This document shows, one piece after another, positions 32,992-42,560 of a DNA stretch of 64,000 bases. The notes below the pieces were generated by a model. The model saw only the letters and a list, made by a program, of their open reading frames with translations. It was not told the origin of the DNA and ran no database searches. Positions within the stretch are counted from its first letter, which is position 1. Every line of letters begins with the position of its first letter. Source of the DNA: CAWKAV01 sp963847735 (lineage in GTDB: Bacteria > Desulfobacterota > Desulfuromonadia > Desulfuromonadales > BM103); contig CAWKAV010000029.1 in NCBI GenBank assembly GCA_963847735.1, forward strand, positions 186,001 through 250,000, read 5' to 3'. A program made the position numbers and the translations under genes.

Positions 32992-34647
32992 TTACATCAT
33001 GCCGCCCATACCGCCCATACCGCCCATACCGCCCATACCGCCCATATCAGGCATGCCATGTGCGCTTTCCTTGGCCGGTTTGTCGGCGATGCAAGCCTCG
33101 GTGGTCAGCATCAGGCCGGAGACCGAAGCGGCGTTCTGCAAAGCATAGCGCACCACTTTGGTCGGGTCGATGATACCGGCCTTGACCAGGTCGCAGTACT
33201 CATCAGTTGCAGCGTTGAAGCCGTAAGCCCCTTTGTGCTTCTTGACTTCGTTGACCACGATCGAGCCTTCCTGACCAGCGTTAGCCGCGATCTGGCGCAG
33301 CGGCTCTTCAAGAGCACGCTTGACGATGTTCACACCAAATTCCTGCTCACCGGTGACCTTGATCTTGGCAACCGCCTCGATCGCACGGATCAGGGCCACA
33401 CCGCCTCCAGGGACGATACCCTCTTCAACGGCAGCACGGGTTGCGTGCAGAGCGTCTTCGACGCGGGCCTTCTTCTCTTTCATCTCGGTTTCAGTCGCAG
33501 CACCAACCTTGACAACAGCAACGCCGCCGACCAGCTTGGCGAGACGCTCCTGCAGTTTTTCCTTGTCGTAGTCACTGCTGGTCTCTTCGATCTGGCCGCG
33601 AATCATCTTGACGCGACCAGCGATATCCGCCTCGGAACCGGCGCCGTCGATGATCGTGGTGTTATCTTTGGTAATGACAATGCGCTTGGCGCTACCGAGC
33701 ATGTCGAGAGTTGCGGTTTCCAGTTTGAGGCCGACTTCCTCGGAGATCACGCGAGCCCCGGTAAGAACAGCGATGTCTTCAAGCATCGCCTTGCGACGAT
33801 CACCAAAACCTGGAGCCTTGACAGCGGCGATGTTGAGGGTGCCGCGCAGCTTGTTGACAACCAGGGTGGCCAGAGCTTCGCCATCGACGTCTTCAGAGAT
33901 AATGAGCAGCGGGCGGCCCTGCTTGGCGACCGGCTCGAGAACCGGCAGCAGGTCGCGCATGTTGCTGATCTTCTTTTCGTGCACCAGGATCAGGGCGTCT
34001 TCCAGAACCGTCTCCATGCGCTCGGGATCGGTCACAAAGTAAGGGGAGAGGTAACCGCGGTCAAACTGCATCCCTTCAACCGTTTCGAGAGAGGTCTCCA
34101 TCGACTTGGCTTCTTCAACGGTGATAACACCTTCCTTGCCGACCTTCTCCATGGCTTCGGCGATGATGTTGCCGATGGTTTCATCAGAATTGGCGGAGAT
34201 AGTACCGACCTGGGCGATTTCCTTGTGATCTTTTACCGGTTTGGAGAGAGCCTTCAACGAGGCAACAGCGGCCTCAACAGCCTTGTCGATGCCACGCTTG
34301 ATCTCCATCGGGTTGTGGCCAGCCGATACCAGCTTGACACCTTCACGATAGATAGCCTGCGCCAGAACCGTTGCTGTAGTGGTACCATCACCGGCGACAT
34401 CGGACGTCTTGGAAGCGACTTCCTTGACCAGTTGGGCCCCCATATTCTCGAAATTACCTTCCAGTTCGATCTCTTTGGCAACGGTGACGCCGTCCTTGGT
34501 GATCAGCGGGGCGCCGTAGCTCTTGGCGATGACGACGTTGCGACCTTTGGGACCGAGGGTGACCCTTACTGCGTTGGCAAGGGCATTGACCCCATCCAGG
34601 ATTGATGCACGGGCTTCCTGCCCGAATCTGATCTCTTTACCAGCCAT
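32992..34647 (-). CDS. groL: Chaperonin GroEL
   Basis: Double-ring ATP-driven folding chamber. 551 residues with the expected start (GKEIRFGQEARASILDGVNALANAVRVTLGPKGRN in part), the ATP site DGVTVAKEIELE and GDGTTTATVLAQAI, EEGIVPGGGVAL, and a GGM tail made of five GGM repeats, visible in the DNA as tandem 9-mers at about 33000-33045. It lies 39 bases after groS in one operon under CIRCE control. Intact and highly conserved. Confidence 0.99.
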   Translation of the reverse strand: MAGKEIRFGQEARASILDGVNALANAVRVTLGPKGRNVVIAKSYGAPLITKDGVTVAKEIELEGNFENMGAQLVKEVASKTSDVAGDGTTTATVLAQAIYREGVKLVSAGHNPMEIKRGIDKAVEAAVASLKALSKPVKDHKEIAQVGTISANSDETIGNIIAEAMEKVGKEGVITVEEAKSMETSLETVEGMQFDRGYLSPYFVTDPERMETVLEDALILVHEKKISNMRDLLPVLEPVAKQGRPLLIISEDVDGEALATLVVNKLRGTLNIAAVKAPGFGDRRKAMLEDIAVLTGARVISEEVGLKLETATLDMLGSAKRIVITKDNTTIIDGAGSEADIAGRVKMIRGQIEETSSDYDKEKLQERLAKLVGGVAVVKVGAATETEMKEKKARVEDALHATRAAVEEGIVPGGGVALIRAIEAVAKIKVTGEQEFGVNIVKRALEEPLRQIAANAGQEGSIVVNEVKKHKGAYGFNAATDEYCDLVKAGIIDPTKVVRYALQNAASVSGLMLTTEACIADKPAKESAHGMPDMGGMGGMGGMGGMGGMM

Positions 34648-34686
34648 GTCTATTTATCCTCCGTAATCAGTTTTGAGTAATGGGTC

Positions 34687-34974
34687 TTATTCAACGACGC
34701 CGAGGACATCGTCCTCACGCATCATCAGATATTCTTTGCCTTCGATCTTGATTTCGGTACCGGAATACTTGCCGAACAGCACCTTGTTGCCAACTTTGAC
34801 ATCCAGCGGAAGGATCTTGCCGTCCTCTGTCATTTTGCCCTTACCAACAGCAATGACTTTGCCCTGCTGAGGTTTTTCCTTGGCGGAATCAGGGATGATG
34901 ATACCGGAAGCTGTCTTGGTCTCCTCTTCGAGACGTTCTACGATGATCCGGTCATGCAAAGGTCTGATGTTCAT
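34687..34974 (-). CDS. groS: Co-chaperonin GroES
   Basis: Heptameric lid of the GroEL chamber. 95 residues: MNIRPLHDRIIVERLEEE, the mobile loop TKTASGIIIPDSAKEKPQ, and GNKVLFGKYSGTEIKIEGKEYLMM. First gene of the groESL operon, with a sigma-70 promoter at 35094-35121 and a CIRCE operator at 35057-35083. Confidence 0.99.
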   Translation of the reverse strand: MNIRPLHDRIIVERLEEETKTASGIIIPDSAKEKPQQGKVIAVGKGKMTEDGKILPLDVKVGNKVLFGKYSGTEIKIEGKEYLMMREDDVLGVVE

Positions 34975-35056
34975 AATCGTGTTCTCCTTTCCTTTAAAGA
35001 ATCTGGGCTATAAGTTCTCTTGTGTGTCGTTATGATCCGTATTGGATAATTTAGAG

Positions 35057-35083
35057 TTGGCACTCGAGCCATGCGAGTGCCAA
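35057..35083 (-). promoter_or_regulatory. CIRCE operator for HrcA upstream of groESL
   Basis: Perfect inverted repeat TTGGCACTC-N9-GAGTGCCAA. It matches the CIRCE consensus TTAGCACTC-N9-GAGTGCTAA except for one symmetric change per arm. It sits at the start of the transcript predicted from the promoter just upstream. Confidence 0.93.
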
Positions 35084-35093
35084 AAGCAGCCTA

Positions 35094-35121
35094 AATATAA
35101 TCAGCCTCCCGAGATTGTCAA
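35094..35121 (-). promoter_or_regulatory. Sigma-70 promoter of groESL
   Basis: Minus strand TTGACA (35116-35121) and TATATT (35094-35099) with 16 bases between, ending about 10 bases before CIRCE. Confidence 0.8.
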
Positions 35122-35454
35122 GGTATTTCCGGAAAAATTTTAATATTAATAAACACCGGTCTTGTGCGGGCTGTCCGAAGGTCGGCCAAGCACTAAATTT
35201 TGCGGAGAAAATCTATTTTTCGGGGATTTAAAAGGTTCACCTGGAAGGGCGGCGATAGCGCCCGTTCATGCCAGCAGGGCGCTGTTAAAATAACAATCGG
35301 AAAACGAACCGTCCCGGAAGACAAAGATCTGATGGCTACAAAAACGCGACGGTCATGGAGGCCATCGCCTACTTCGATAATCGCCAGGGCATCAAAAACA
35401 GGCAGTCCACAATCAATGTCTCGCAAGACCTCAAAAAATCTCAGAGTTCAGCAA

Positions 35455-36093
35455 CTAAACCACGCCGCGTTTTTGAGCATACAGTGTCAAGTCAACCCGG
35501 TTGTTCATGCCGAGTTTACTATAAATATTGTGCACATGTATCTTGACCGTCCCTTCCTGAACAAGAAGTTTCTCGGCAATCTGTTGATTGCTCAAGCCAC
35601 TGGCCACGCACCGCATCACCTCCGTTTCCCGTGCCGTGAGAATTGTGGCAAGGCGCCTCATTCCCGCTTCGCGATGCAGCATCTTCTCGAATGCGTGACC
35701 AATCGATTCCTTCTCCAGCCACATTCCACCAGCCGCCACTTTTCGCAAACATTCCACCAGCAGGTGGGCGGGCATGCTCTTTAACACCACTCCTTTGACG
35801 CCAAAACGAAGAGTATTTATGGTCTGTTCTCCATCCATGATCGTAGTCAGAATAACGATCTTAACATCCAGAGAACTGCCTTTTAGTTCGTTGATCAACT
35901 CCAGGCCGCTCCGGTCAGGCAAGTTTATGTCAATAACCAGAAGATCCGGTTGATGTCGTCGTACCTCTTCCATGGCTTGAGTCGCAGTTGCACAACTGGC
36001 CAGAAGGGAGATATCCGGCTCAGATTTCAGTAGTTGATCCATCCCGATAAGTGAGAGGGGATGAGGGTCTGCAACGACCAGGGTGAAGGCCAT
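35455..36093 (-). CDS. NarL/FixJ-family response regulator with LuxR-type DNA-binding domain
   Basis: 212 residues. Receiver domain with the acidic VADPHPL start, phosphoacceptor Asp in LLVIDINLPDRSG, Thr in ILTT and Lys in VLKSMP. The C-terminal LuxR helix-turn-helix reads LTARETEVMRCVASGLSNQQIAEKLLVQEGTVKIHVHNIYSKLG. No kinase is adjacent; the orphan MASE3 kinase at 14.8-17 kb is too distant to link. The gene stands alone on the minus strand. Confidence 0.9.
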   Translation of the reverse strand: MAFTLVVADPHPLSLIGMDQLLKSEPDISLLASCATATQAMEEVRRHQPDLLVIDINLPDRSGLELINELKGSSLDVKIVILTTIMDGEQTINTLRFGVKGVVLKSMPAHLLVECLRKVAAGGMWLEKESIGHAFEKMLHREAGMRRLATILTARETEVMRCVASGLSNQQIAEKLLVQEGTVKIHVHNIYSKLGMNNRVDLTLYAQKRGVV

Positions 36094-36350
36094 AAAAACT
36101 CCAGGGGCAATGGCTCAAAACTCAGAGCGGAATTCTATCGCAACTCAACAAAATGACTGTCTCACGCAGTTGCCTGCAAGTCCAGAGTGAAGGATCATGA
36201 TTCTGCATTTACAGTCACTTCCAGGGGGAATCCTTACTTTTCAACAATAATCGCTCTACAATATACCAATAGTTATAGATTATTCAACCTTTCGATAAAT
36301 TGTTCCTAGAAATAAATGGACTAAAATGGAGACCTCATAAGGAAAAGATT

Positions 36351-36671
36351 GTGAATCTTACTGATGACATCCTGAACGGTCGCGACACCATTATTGATTT
36401 CGATCTCAGCGAGGAGGCACTCCGCTTCTGCGATATGTTTAATACTGGGAAAGATTTCTTATTGGACAACGTCACTATTAGTGCTGATTCGTCAATCAAC
36501 TCTGATGTCACCCTGACTACGGATACCGGCATGTCAATCACAATCGCAGGCATCAACGTGGATTCAGGGTCCGGTGGCCCATTCGACGGCTATACCAACT
36601 TGGGTGACTTCCTCGCAGACAATCCCGCCGCCATCAATAACGAATTCAACCCAGACAACCTCAGCACCTGA
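36351..36671 (+). CDS. Acidic protein resembling a C-terminal fragment of a type I secreted (RTX-like) protein
   Basis: About 106 residues from a GTG at 36351 with AAGGAAAA upstream; the in-frame TTG at 36300 is the alternative. The content DTIIDFDLSEEALRFCDMF, LLDNVTISADSS, and DMSITIAGI-like strands, with very high Asp/Asn and almost no Lys/Arg, resembles the last ~100 residues of large repeat adhesins or RTX proteins, which carry the uncleaved type I secretion signal. No repeats or upstream parts remain, so it may be a stranded gene end or a small secreted protein. The family assignment is my inference. Confidence 0.4.
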   Translation: MNLTDDILNGRDTIIDFDLSEEALRFCDMFNTGKDFLLDNVTISADSSINSDVTLTTDTGMSITIAGINVDSGSGGPFDGYTNLGDFLADNPAAINNEFNPDNLST

Positions 36672-36694
36672 TCCGGGGGTAGCATCAAATTCAT

Positions 36695-36716
36695 GGGGCG
36701 GCCTTTCGGTCGCCCC
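36695..36716. terminator. Hairpin between convergent genes
   Basis: GGGGCG-gcctttcggt-CGCCCC followed by TTAACTTTT. It could end the acidic-protein gene and, in reverse, the DUF4139 gene. Confidence 0.5.
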
Positions 36717-36764
36717 TTAACTTTTGCGTTTTTCCCCCACGCGTTATGCGCCGCCAGCATTCAT

Positions 36765-38208
36765 CTAGTACTGAACCTCCACCCGGTACGTCAGCACCGA
36801 CTCACCCTTGGCCGGCACGGCAATCTTCCAAAGCGCTGTATCAGAGGAAGCTTTGACATGCTTGTGGCTCTCACTGAGCACACGCCAATCACCAGGAACG
36901 GGTTCAGCAACGGTCACGACGACTTCTTCATCCTTGGCATTTTTCAGCCTGATCTCGTAGGCACTCTCAAAACGATAATTGTGGCTGCTGTCACCACCCA
37001 GCTTACGGAAATCAATCTGCTTGCGGTCGGCGGTTACATCAAAGGCATCGCCCAGCTTAAGGCGGACCGTTTCATTCTCGGGGGTGTGATCGATGCGGTC
37101 TTCGCCAACAAACTGTGGACGGCCCTGTTTGTCCTGCTTGTAGACCCGCACGATTCCTTTCGGCAGCGGCAGGCCGAGTTTCTGCTGCTTGCGGTTGTTA
37201 AATTCAACAAAGACGCCGATTTTGAGCTTCTGCCCCAGGTCGCCCTGCTGGGCACGATAGTAGTAGGGGTTGCCTTGCAGACGGAATTCCTTGTTCACCG
37301 AGACACCTGCGGCGTTGAGTAGCGAGACCTGCTTGGTCTGATTGTCGCGGATCGTCGTTGGTCTCTGCAGGGTGTAGAGGTGATACTCAAAGAGACTTTC
37401 TTCACTCATCTGCGGGGCCGCCGCCTTGGCCATGGTCGCCTCCATCATCACATCGCGACGATAGTTCATTTCATCACGGACGCGATTGACATCTCCGGCC
37501 ACCAGTTGCAGCAGGACGTTATGATAGGTCGTACCACTCTGGTTGGTCAAAGTGACCCATCCCGACAGGTCCAGTTCCGTATCTGCCTGATTCAACTCCG
37601 CAACATAGTCAGCTCGCCAGCCGAGACCAGCGGTCAGGTAGCTGAGTTCCGTGGTCTGTGGCCCGGCCTGAGCATTATCGAGGGAAATCACCAGGGTCGG
37701 ACGATCACGCAAATTCTCCGGCACATCGGGAAAGACCAGCCGTCCCGGCACCCCTGTCTCAATCCGATCAGCGATTTTCAGGACCACGCCATCATTGGCT
37801 GCCAGAACCCGTGCCGTTTCGATAACTTTCTTCGCCTGTTTGCGGATGGGTGCGCACCAGTTTGACCTCTTTACCGACGTACTTTTCCAGCAGTTTGCCT
37901 GGAGTCAACAGGTCGAAATCGAAGTTCTGTTCCAGGATAGTCAATCCGCCCGGCCGGGTCAGGCTGCGCAGCAGAGCCGTTTCCGGACGAATCCGGGCGC
38001 TCACCTCGCGCAGGGCGAGATCCACGTTCCCTCTTGGCAGATCCACCTTTCGTTGATCACGCACCAACGCAAGATCCTCGTTGTAGATGGTCACAGCCAC
38101 TTCCTGCTGATCCTCCAGGGTGCTGACGATTTCAGTGGCACCGACCGGGATCCCGGCCGTAAAAACAAACATGACTGTAATGACAAAGGACAGGATCAAT
38201 CTGAACAT
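36765..38208 (-). pseudogene. DUF4139 family secreted protein, single frameshift
   Basis: Two frames join into one ~480-residue protein. The first (38208 to 37792) has a signal peptide (LILSFVITVMFVFTAG) then VAVTIYNEDLALVRDQR and LLEKYVGKEVKLVRTHPQTGEE, then drifts to a stop. The second carries on as VIETARVLAANDGVVLKIADRIETG then YLTAGLGWRADYVAEL and the long beta-rich DUF4139 part ending LTYRVEVQY. Removing one A near 37827-37834 restores ...TGEEVIETARVL. Role unknown; family proteins are exported. The protein sequence is intact on both sides, so this is a recent mutation or an assembly error. Confidence 0.8.
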
Positions 38209-38361
38209 GAATCATCTCCCCTAATGGTTATGAAAGTGACCACGAAGTCGCAAGGGCGCGAAGAGAATCAAATGGAAGGCGGAAAGAACCCTGGTGGCTT
38301 CGTGTCCTGGTGGCAGATTAATGCTTAACAGATTTTAGAAAAATTGCCAGCGTGTTGACAT

Positions 38362-40556
38362 TCAGGCAGGCTCAAGACCAGCGAACTTGACGAGGAGTTT
38401 TTTCGGACCAAAGCGATGAAAATAAATGGTGACCTTCTGGTTATCGCCCTGCCCTTCAAGACGGCGAACGGTGCCGACACCGAATTTGATATGCCGCACC
38501 TGCAGGCCGATTCGCAGCCCTTCTTCGGCATCCGGGACAATCCGCACTTCGTCGTCATCGATAAAGGGATCTTCGTCGGAAAAGTCCGGTTCAACCTGGC
38601 CGAAGAGTGATGCCAGGTTGTGACCGGCCAATTTGTGCAGGCCACTCGAAACAGGCCGATGGAGAAGGTTTGCAGGGACTTCACCCAGGAAGCGGCTGGG
38701 TGGATTGAACTGATAGTCGCCAAAGATACGCCGCCGCCGGGCATGGGTCAGGTACAGTTTGTCCATGGCGCGGGTCATTCCCACGTAACAGAGTCTCCGC
38801 TCCTCTTCAAGCTCTTCCAGGCCATTTGCAGAGCGGCTGTGCGGGAAAAGGCCTTCTTCCATACCGACCATGAACACCACCGGGAACTCGAGACCCTTGG
38901 CAGCATGCAGCGTCATCAGGGTCACCCGGTCGAGGCTCGGGTCGTACGAGTCAACATCGGTGATCAGGGCCACCTGTTCCAGGTATTCCTCCAGGGTCCC
39001 TTCGCTGCCGAAATGCTCTTCCATGCCAGCCAGCAACTGTTCCAGGTTGTCCAGCCGGTTGCGGGCCTCCTCGGTGCGTTCTGCGCGCAGTTGCGGACCA
39101 TAGCCGATCTCTTCAATCAGTTCTGAAGTCAACTGAGGATAGGGCGTCTCGCTGGCGCGCTGCCTGAAATCATCCATCAGATCGGCAAAAGCTTTGACCT
39201 TGGCCGCGGCCGCACCTTTTAGAGCGCCACGTTCCAGGGCCCGGCGACAGGCTGGCAGGAAACCGCCTGATTCCGTTTCGAAGGGCGCAATTTTGTCGAC
39301 AGTCACCGCGCCGATGCCGCGCGCCGGGACATTGATAATGCGTCGGGCCGAAACAGAATCGGCCGGATTGCTGAGAATCCTCAGGTAGGCCAGGATGTCC
39401 TTGACCTCCATGCGCGAGTAGAACTTCAAGCCGCCGAACATCACGTAGGGAATCCGCTCGCTGCGCAACGCCTCCTCAATCACCCGGGACTGGGCATTGG
39501 TGCGATAAAAGACCGCGATATCACGCAGGTGTCGGTTATTGCGTTTCAGACGACTGATTTCACTGGCAAGGTAACGACCTTCCTCGAGATCATCCGGGAG
39601 GGTTTCGAGGGTCACGCCTTCTCCGGCGTCCTTCTCGGTCCAGAGCTTCTTCACCTTGCGGCCTGACATTATGGGCGACCACGGCACCGGCGGCATCGAG
39701 AATCGTACTGGTCGAGCGATAATTCTGCTCCAGCCTGATCGTCTCACAGCCGGGATAGTCACGTTCAAAACCAAGGATGTTGCCGACTTCCGCACCACGC
39801 CAGCGATAGATCGACTGGTCGTCGTCACCAACCACACAGAGGTTGCCATGCCCGGAAGCGAGCAGATGGACCAGTCGATACTGAACCTGGTTGGTATCCT
39901 GAAATTCGTCGACCAGAATGTAATGAAATCGCTGACGATACTTTTCAAGGACGGTGGGATGATCTTCGAGCAAGCCGGACCGTCTGCATCAGAAGATCAT
40001 TAAAATCAAGAGCATTGGCCTGCTTCAGACGCTCCTGGTAAAGAGCATAGATACGGGTGATCTGTTCGGTGTGGTAATCTCCGTCATCAAGCTGGTCGGG
40101 CCAGAGCCCGCGGTTCTTGGCGCGATCAATGGCCGCAGCGACAGCCTTCGCCTTCAAGGTCTTCTCGTCAATGCCGAGTTCCCGCAAAATGGTTTTAAGC
40201 AGGCGCTCCTGATCCTGATCATCATAAATGGAGAAGTTGCGGCCGAAGCCGAGGGCGGCGATCTCCTGACGCAAAATACGCACACACATCGAATGAAAGG
40301 TGCTGACCCATAAGCCCTTGATATCACCGAGCAGCCCTTCCAGCCGTGTCCTCATCTCGCCGGCGGCCTTGTTGGTAAAGGTTACGGCCAGGATCTGCCA
40401 GGGATCGACCTTGTACTTCTGGATCAGCCAGGCGATACGGTGCGTTAAGGCACGGGTCTTGCCGGAACCGGCTCCGGCCAGCAGCAGCAACGGCCCGGTA
40501 TCGTGCTGCACTGCCAACTGCTGCATCGGATTGAGTTGGGCCAACAGATCCGCCAC
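38362..40556 (-). pseudogene. UvrD/PcrA-family DNA helicase with two frameshifts
   Basis: Superfamily 1A 3'-5' helicase of repair and replication. Three frames in order: 40556 onward has MADLLAQLNPMQQLAV, Walker A GAGSGKT, TFTNKAAGEM; after a shift near 39971 comes ILVDEFQDTNQVQY and GDDDQSIYRWRGAE; after a second shift near 39664 comes the rest, KKLWTEKDAGE to VTLMTLHAAKGLEFP and the PcrA-like C-terminal Tudor-type tail (VKHIKFGVGTVRRLEG-like). Each break is explained by one extra base. The domain order and all helicase motifs are complete, so the gene would be functional with two single-base corrections. It begins at the ClC stop codon. Confidence 0.9.
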
Positions 40557-40557
40557 T

Positions 40558-42354
40558 TTACCGATCCTCCAGACTGCGGCTCATCAGGGCACGATTGTAA
40601 GCGGTCACGATGTCGCGGCGGGAGATGATGCCGATCAACTGGCGGTGGGTCACCCGGTCAACCACCGGCAGCTGTTCGATATTACGATAACCGATCTTGC
40701 GCATGGTCTGATCAAGATCCTCATCGGCGTGGGCGGTAATAACGTCAGTCGTCGCCAGCTCCTTTACGACCACCAGGTTCATCAGATCGCGTTCGAAAAC
40801 CACCCCCATGAAGTCCTGCACCGAGATGATCCCGGTGAGTTCCCCCTGCGCGTTAATCAGCGGGAAATTGGTGTGCTGGGTCTTCTCAATAAAGCGGGCA
40901 AACTGTCCGAGCGTCATATGTTCCGGTATGGTCTCCACCTCACGCACCATGACATCGCCAACCTGCAGCGACTTCATGATATTGCGCTCCTTGCCTGCCT
41001 CCAGATCGATGCCGGCGCGAGAGAGTTCCACCGTTTCCAGGCTATCCTTCTTGAAATGCCGGGCGATCGAGGTGCCGATGACACAGGTTAACATGATCGG
41101 CACGATGACCTCGTAGCTGTCGGTGATCTCAAACAGTAAAAAGATCGACGTCATCGGCGCATGGGTCGCCGCCGAAAGGAAGGCGCCCATACCGACCAGA
41201 GCATAAGCTCCGGGAGCAATAGAGGCCTGCGGGAAAAGCTTGACGGCAATATGACCGAAGGCGCCGCCAGCTACCGCACCGAGGTAGAGGCACGGAGCGA
41301 ACAGGCCTCCGGGCATACCTGAACCGAGGGTGATTGAGGTCGCCACAGCTTTGACCAGCACCAGCGCCGCCAGCAGATACCAGGTCTGATTACCTTGTAG
41401 AACCGATTCCATGAAATCGTAGCCGTTACCAAACACCTGGGGGAAGCCAAAACCGATCAGACCGACCAGCAGCCCACCCAGCAGTGGTTTGGCAAGTTTC
41501 GGGATCTTCAGAGCCTCAAAGCGATCCTTGATACGGAAGTGCGTGTCGATAAAGAGCGTAGCCAGGATGCCGATCAGCAGACCGAGCAACACGTAGAGCA
41601 ACAGCTCCCAATAGCTGTGAACCAGATAAGCCGGTGCAAAGAGTTCAGGAGTGTTGCCGAGCATGGCACGAGAGACAACTGTCGCCATGCCGCTGGCAAT
41701 AACAATTGATGTAAAACTGGAGAGTTCAAAAGCAGAGAGCAGGACGATTTCCTGAGCGAAGAAGACTCCGGCAATAGGAGCATTAAAAGTAGCCGCCACG
41801 CCAGCGGCAGCACCACAGGCAACCAGAACTTTGAGACGATCACCACTCATTTTAAAGAGTTGACCGAACTGGGAGCCGATCGCGCCGCCGATCATGGCGA
41901 TCGGACCCTCCTGCCCGGCAGAGCCGCCAGCGCCAAGAGTAATTGCCGATCCAAAGCCGCGTGTAAAGATCGGTCTCAGTTGGAGCTTGGCCCCGCGCAG
42001 GTTAACCCTCTCGAGAAATCCGGAAAACCCTCCCTTGAGATCCTTGCCAAACCAGTACCACAGGGGAATAACCAGCAAGCCGCCAACAACCGGGCAGAGG
42101 ACAACGGCCAACCGGGCCGGACTCCACTCTTCCATGGAGTACCCGAATAGCCGCGCACTCTGCTCGAAAATCCCCCAGTGAACGAATTCGATTGTCTTGC
42201 GGAAAGCGTAGTTACCCAGACCGCCAAGCAAGCCGATAAGGACGGCCAGAATGATCAAAAAGGTGTTTTCGCTGAGACGGAGACTGTTTTGCAGAGTCTC
42301 CAGCAAATGCCGCAGACGTTCCGGGATCACGCTATTTTTCAGGTCATGCATCAT
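40558..42354 (-). CDS. ClC-family chloride channel/antiporter with CBS pair
   Basis: 598 residues: about 430 residues of ClC membrane domain followed by two CBS domains (LQVGDVMVREVETIPEHM; TTDVITAHADEDLDQTM). Selectivity-filter elements: GAGGSAGQEGPIAMIG (the GxEGP loop with the gating Glu; Gln replaces the common Arg or Lys), FNAPIAGVFFAQE, and GSGMPGGLFAPCLYLGA. CBS pairs usually sense adenine nucleotides. The Glu pattern is compatible with proton-coupled exchange, but this cannot be decided here. It is upstream of uvrD with only one base between, so co-transcription is likely. Confidence 0.92.
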   Translation of the reverse strand: MMHDLKNSVIPERLRHLLETLQNSLRLSENTFLIILAVLIGLLGGLGNYAFRKTIEFVHWGIFEQSARLFGYSMEEWSPARLAVVLCPVVGGLLVIPLWYWFGKDLKGGFSGFLERVNLRGAKLQLRPIFTRGFGSAITLGAGGSAGQEGPIAMIGGAIGSQFGQLFKMSGDRLKVLVACGAAAGVAATFNAPIAGVFFAQEIVLLSAFELSSFTSIVIASGMATVVSRAMLGNTPELFAPAYLVHSYWELLLYVLLGLLIGILATLFIDTHFRIKDRFEALKIPKLAKPLLGGLLVGLIGFGFPQVFGNGYDFMESVLQGNQTWYLLAALVLVKAVATSITLGSGMPGGLFAPCLYLGAVAGGAFGHIAVKLFPQASIAPGAYALVGMGAFLSAATHAPMTSIFLLFEITDSYEVIVPIMLTCVIGTSIARHFKKDSLETVELSRAGIDLEAGKERNIMKSLQVGDVMVREVETIPEHMTLGQFARFIEKTQHTNFPLINAQGELTGIISVQDFMGVVFERDLMNLVVVKELATTDVITAHADEDLDQTMRKIGYRNIEQLPVVDRVTHRQLIGIISRRDIVTAYNRALMSRSLEDR

Positions 42355-42560
42355 GAGTATTTAATCTTCCGGGACAAGGGCCTGAATCATAAAACTTTCA
42401 GCCCCGGCCTGCAACCCGTAATTATCCCTGGCAAATCAGCCAGCGGGTCATAATGGCTTCAGATTTTCCCAGCATAACCTCTACAGATCAACTCACCAGG
42501 AACTCAAGAACGCTCGACCGCATATTCGTGCACTCAATTCATCTTCGCGGCAAACACTCT

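Larger units (their letters stand above)
34975..35454. other. groESL control region and unassigned sequence
   Basis: Bases 35057-35121 hold the CIRCE operator and promoter. The remaining ~330 bases (35122-35454) have a minus-strand frame with protein-like content (VFDALAIIEVGDGLHDRRVF) that I cannot assign; it may be a gene fragment. Confidence 0.45.

Noticed and set aside
32999..33050. Tandem 9-mer repeat taken as a possible microsatellite or CRISPR-like array
   Set aside because: It encodes the GGM repeats of the GroEL tail and is explained by coding sequence.
32977..34605. 542-codon plus-strand ORF opposite groL
   Set aside because: Mirror frame of a highly conserved high-GC gene; the protein has no recognisable domain.
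35193..35426. 77-codon minus-strand ORF upstream of groESL
   Set aside because: Some protein-like stretches but no family, ribosome site or clear start; left as unassigned sequence.
39600..40000. Programmed ribosomal frameshifting in uvrD
   Set aside because: No slippery heptamer or downstream structure at either break, and two shifts in one helicase is not a known arrangement; error or mutation is simpler.
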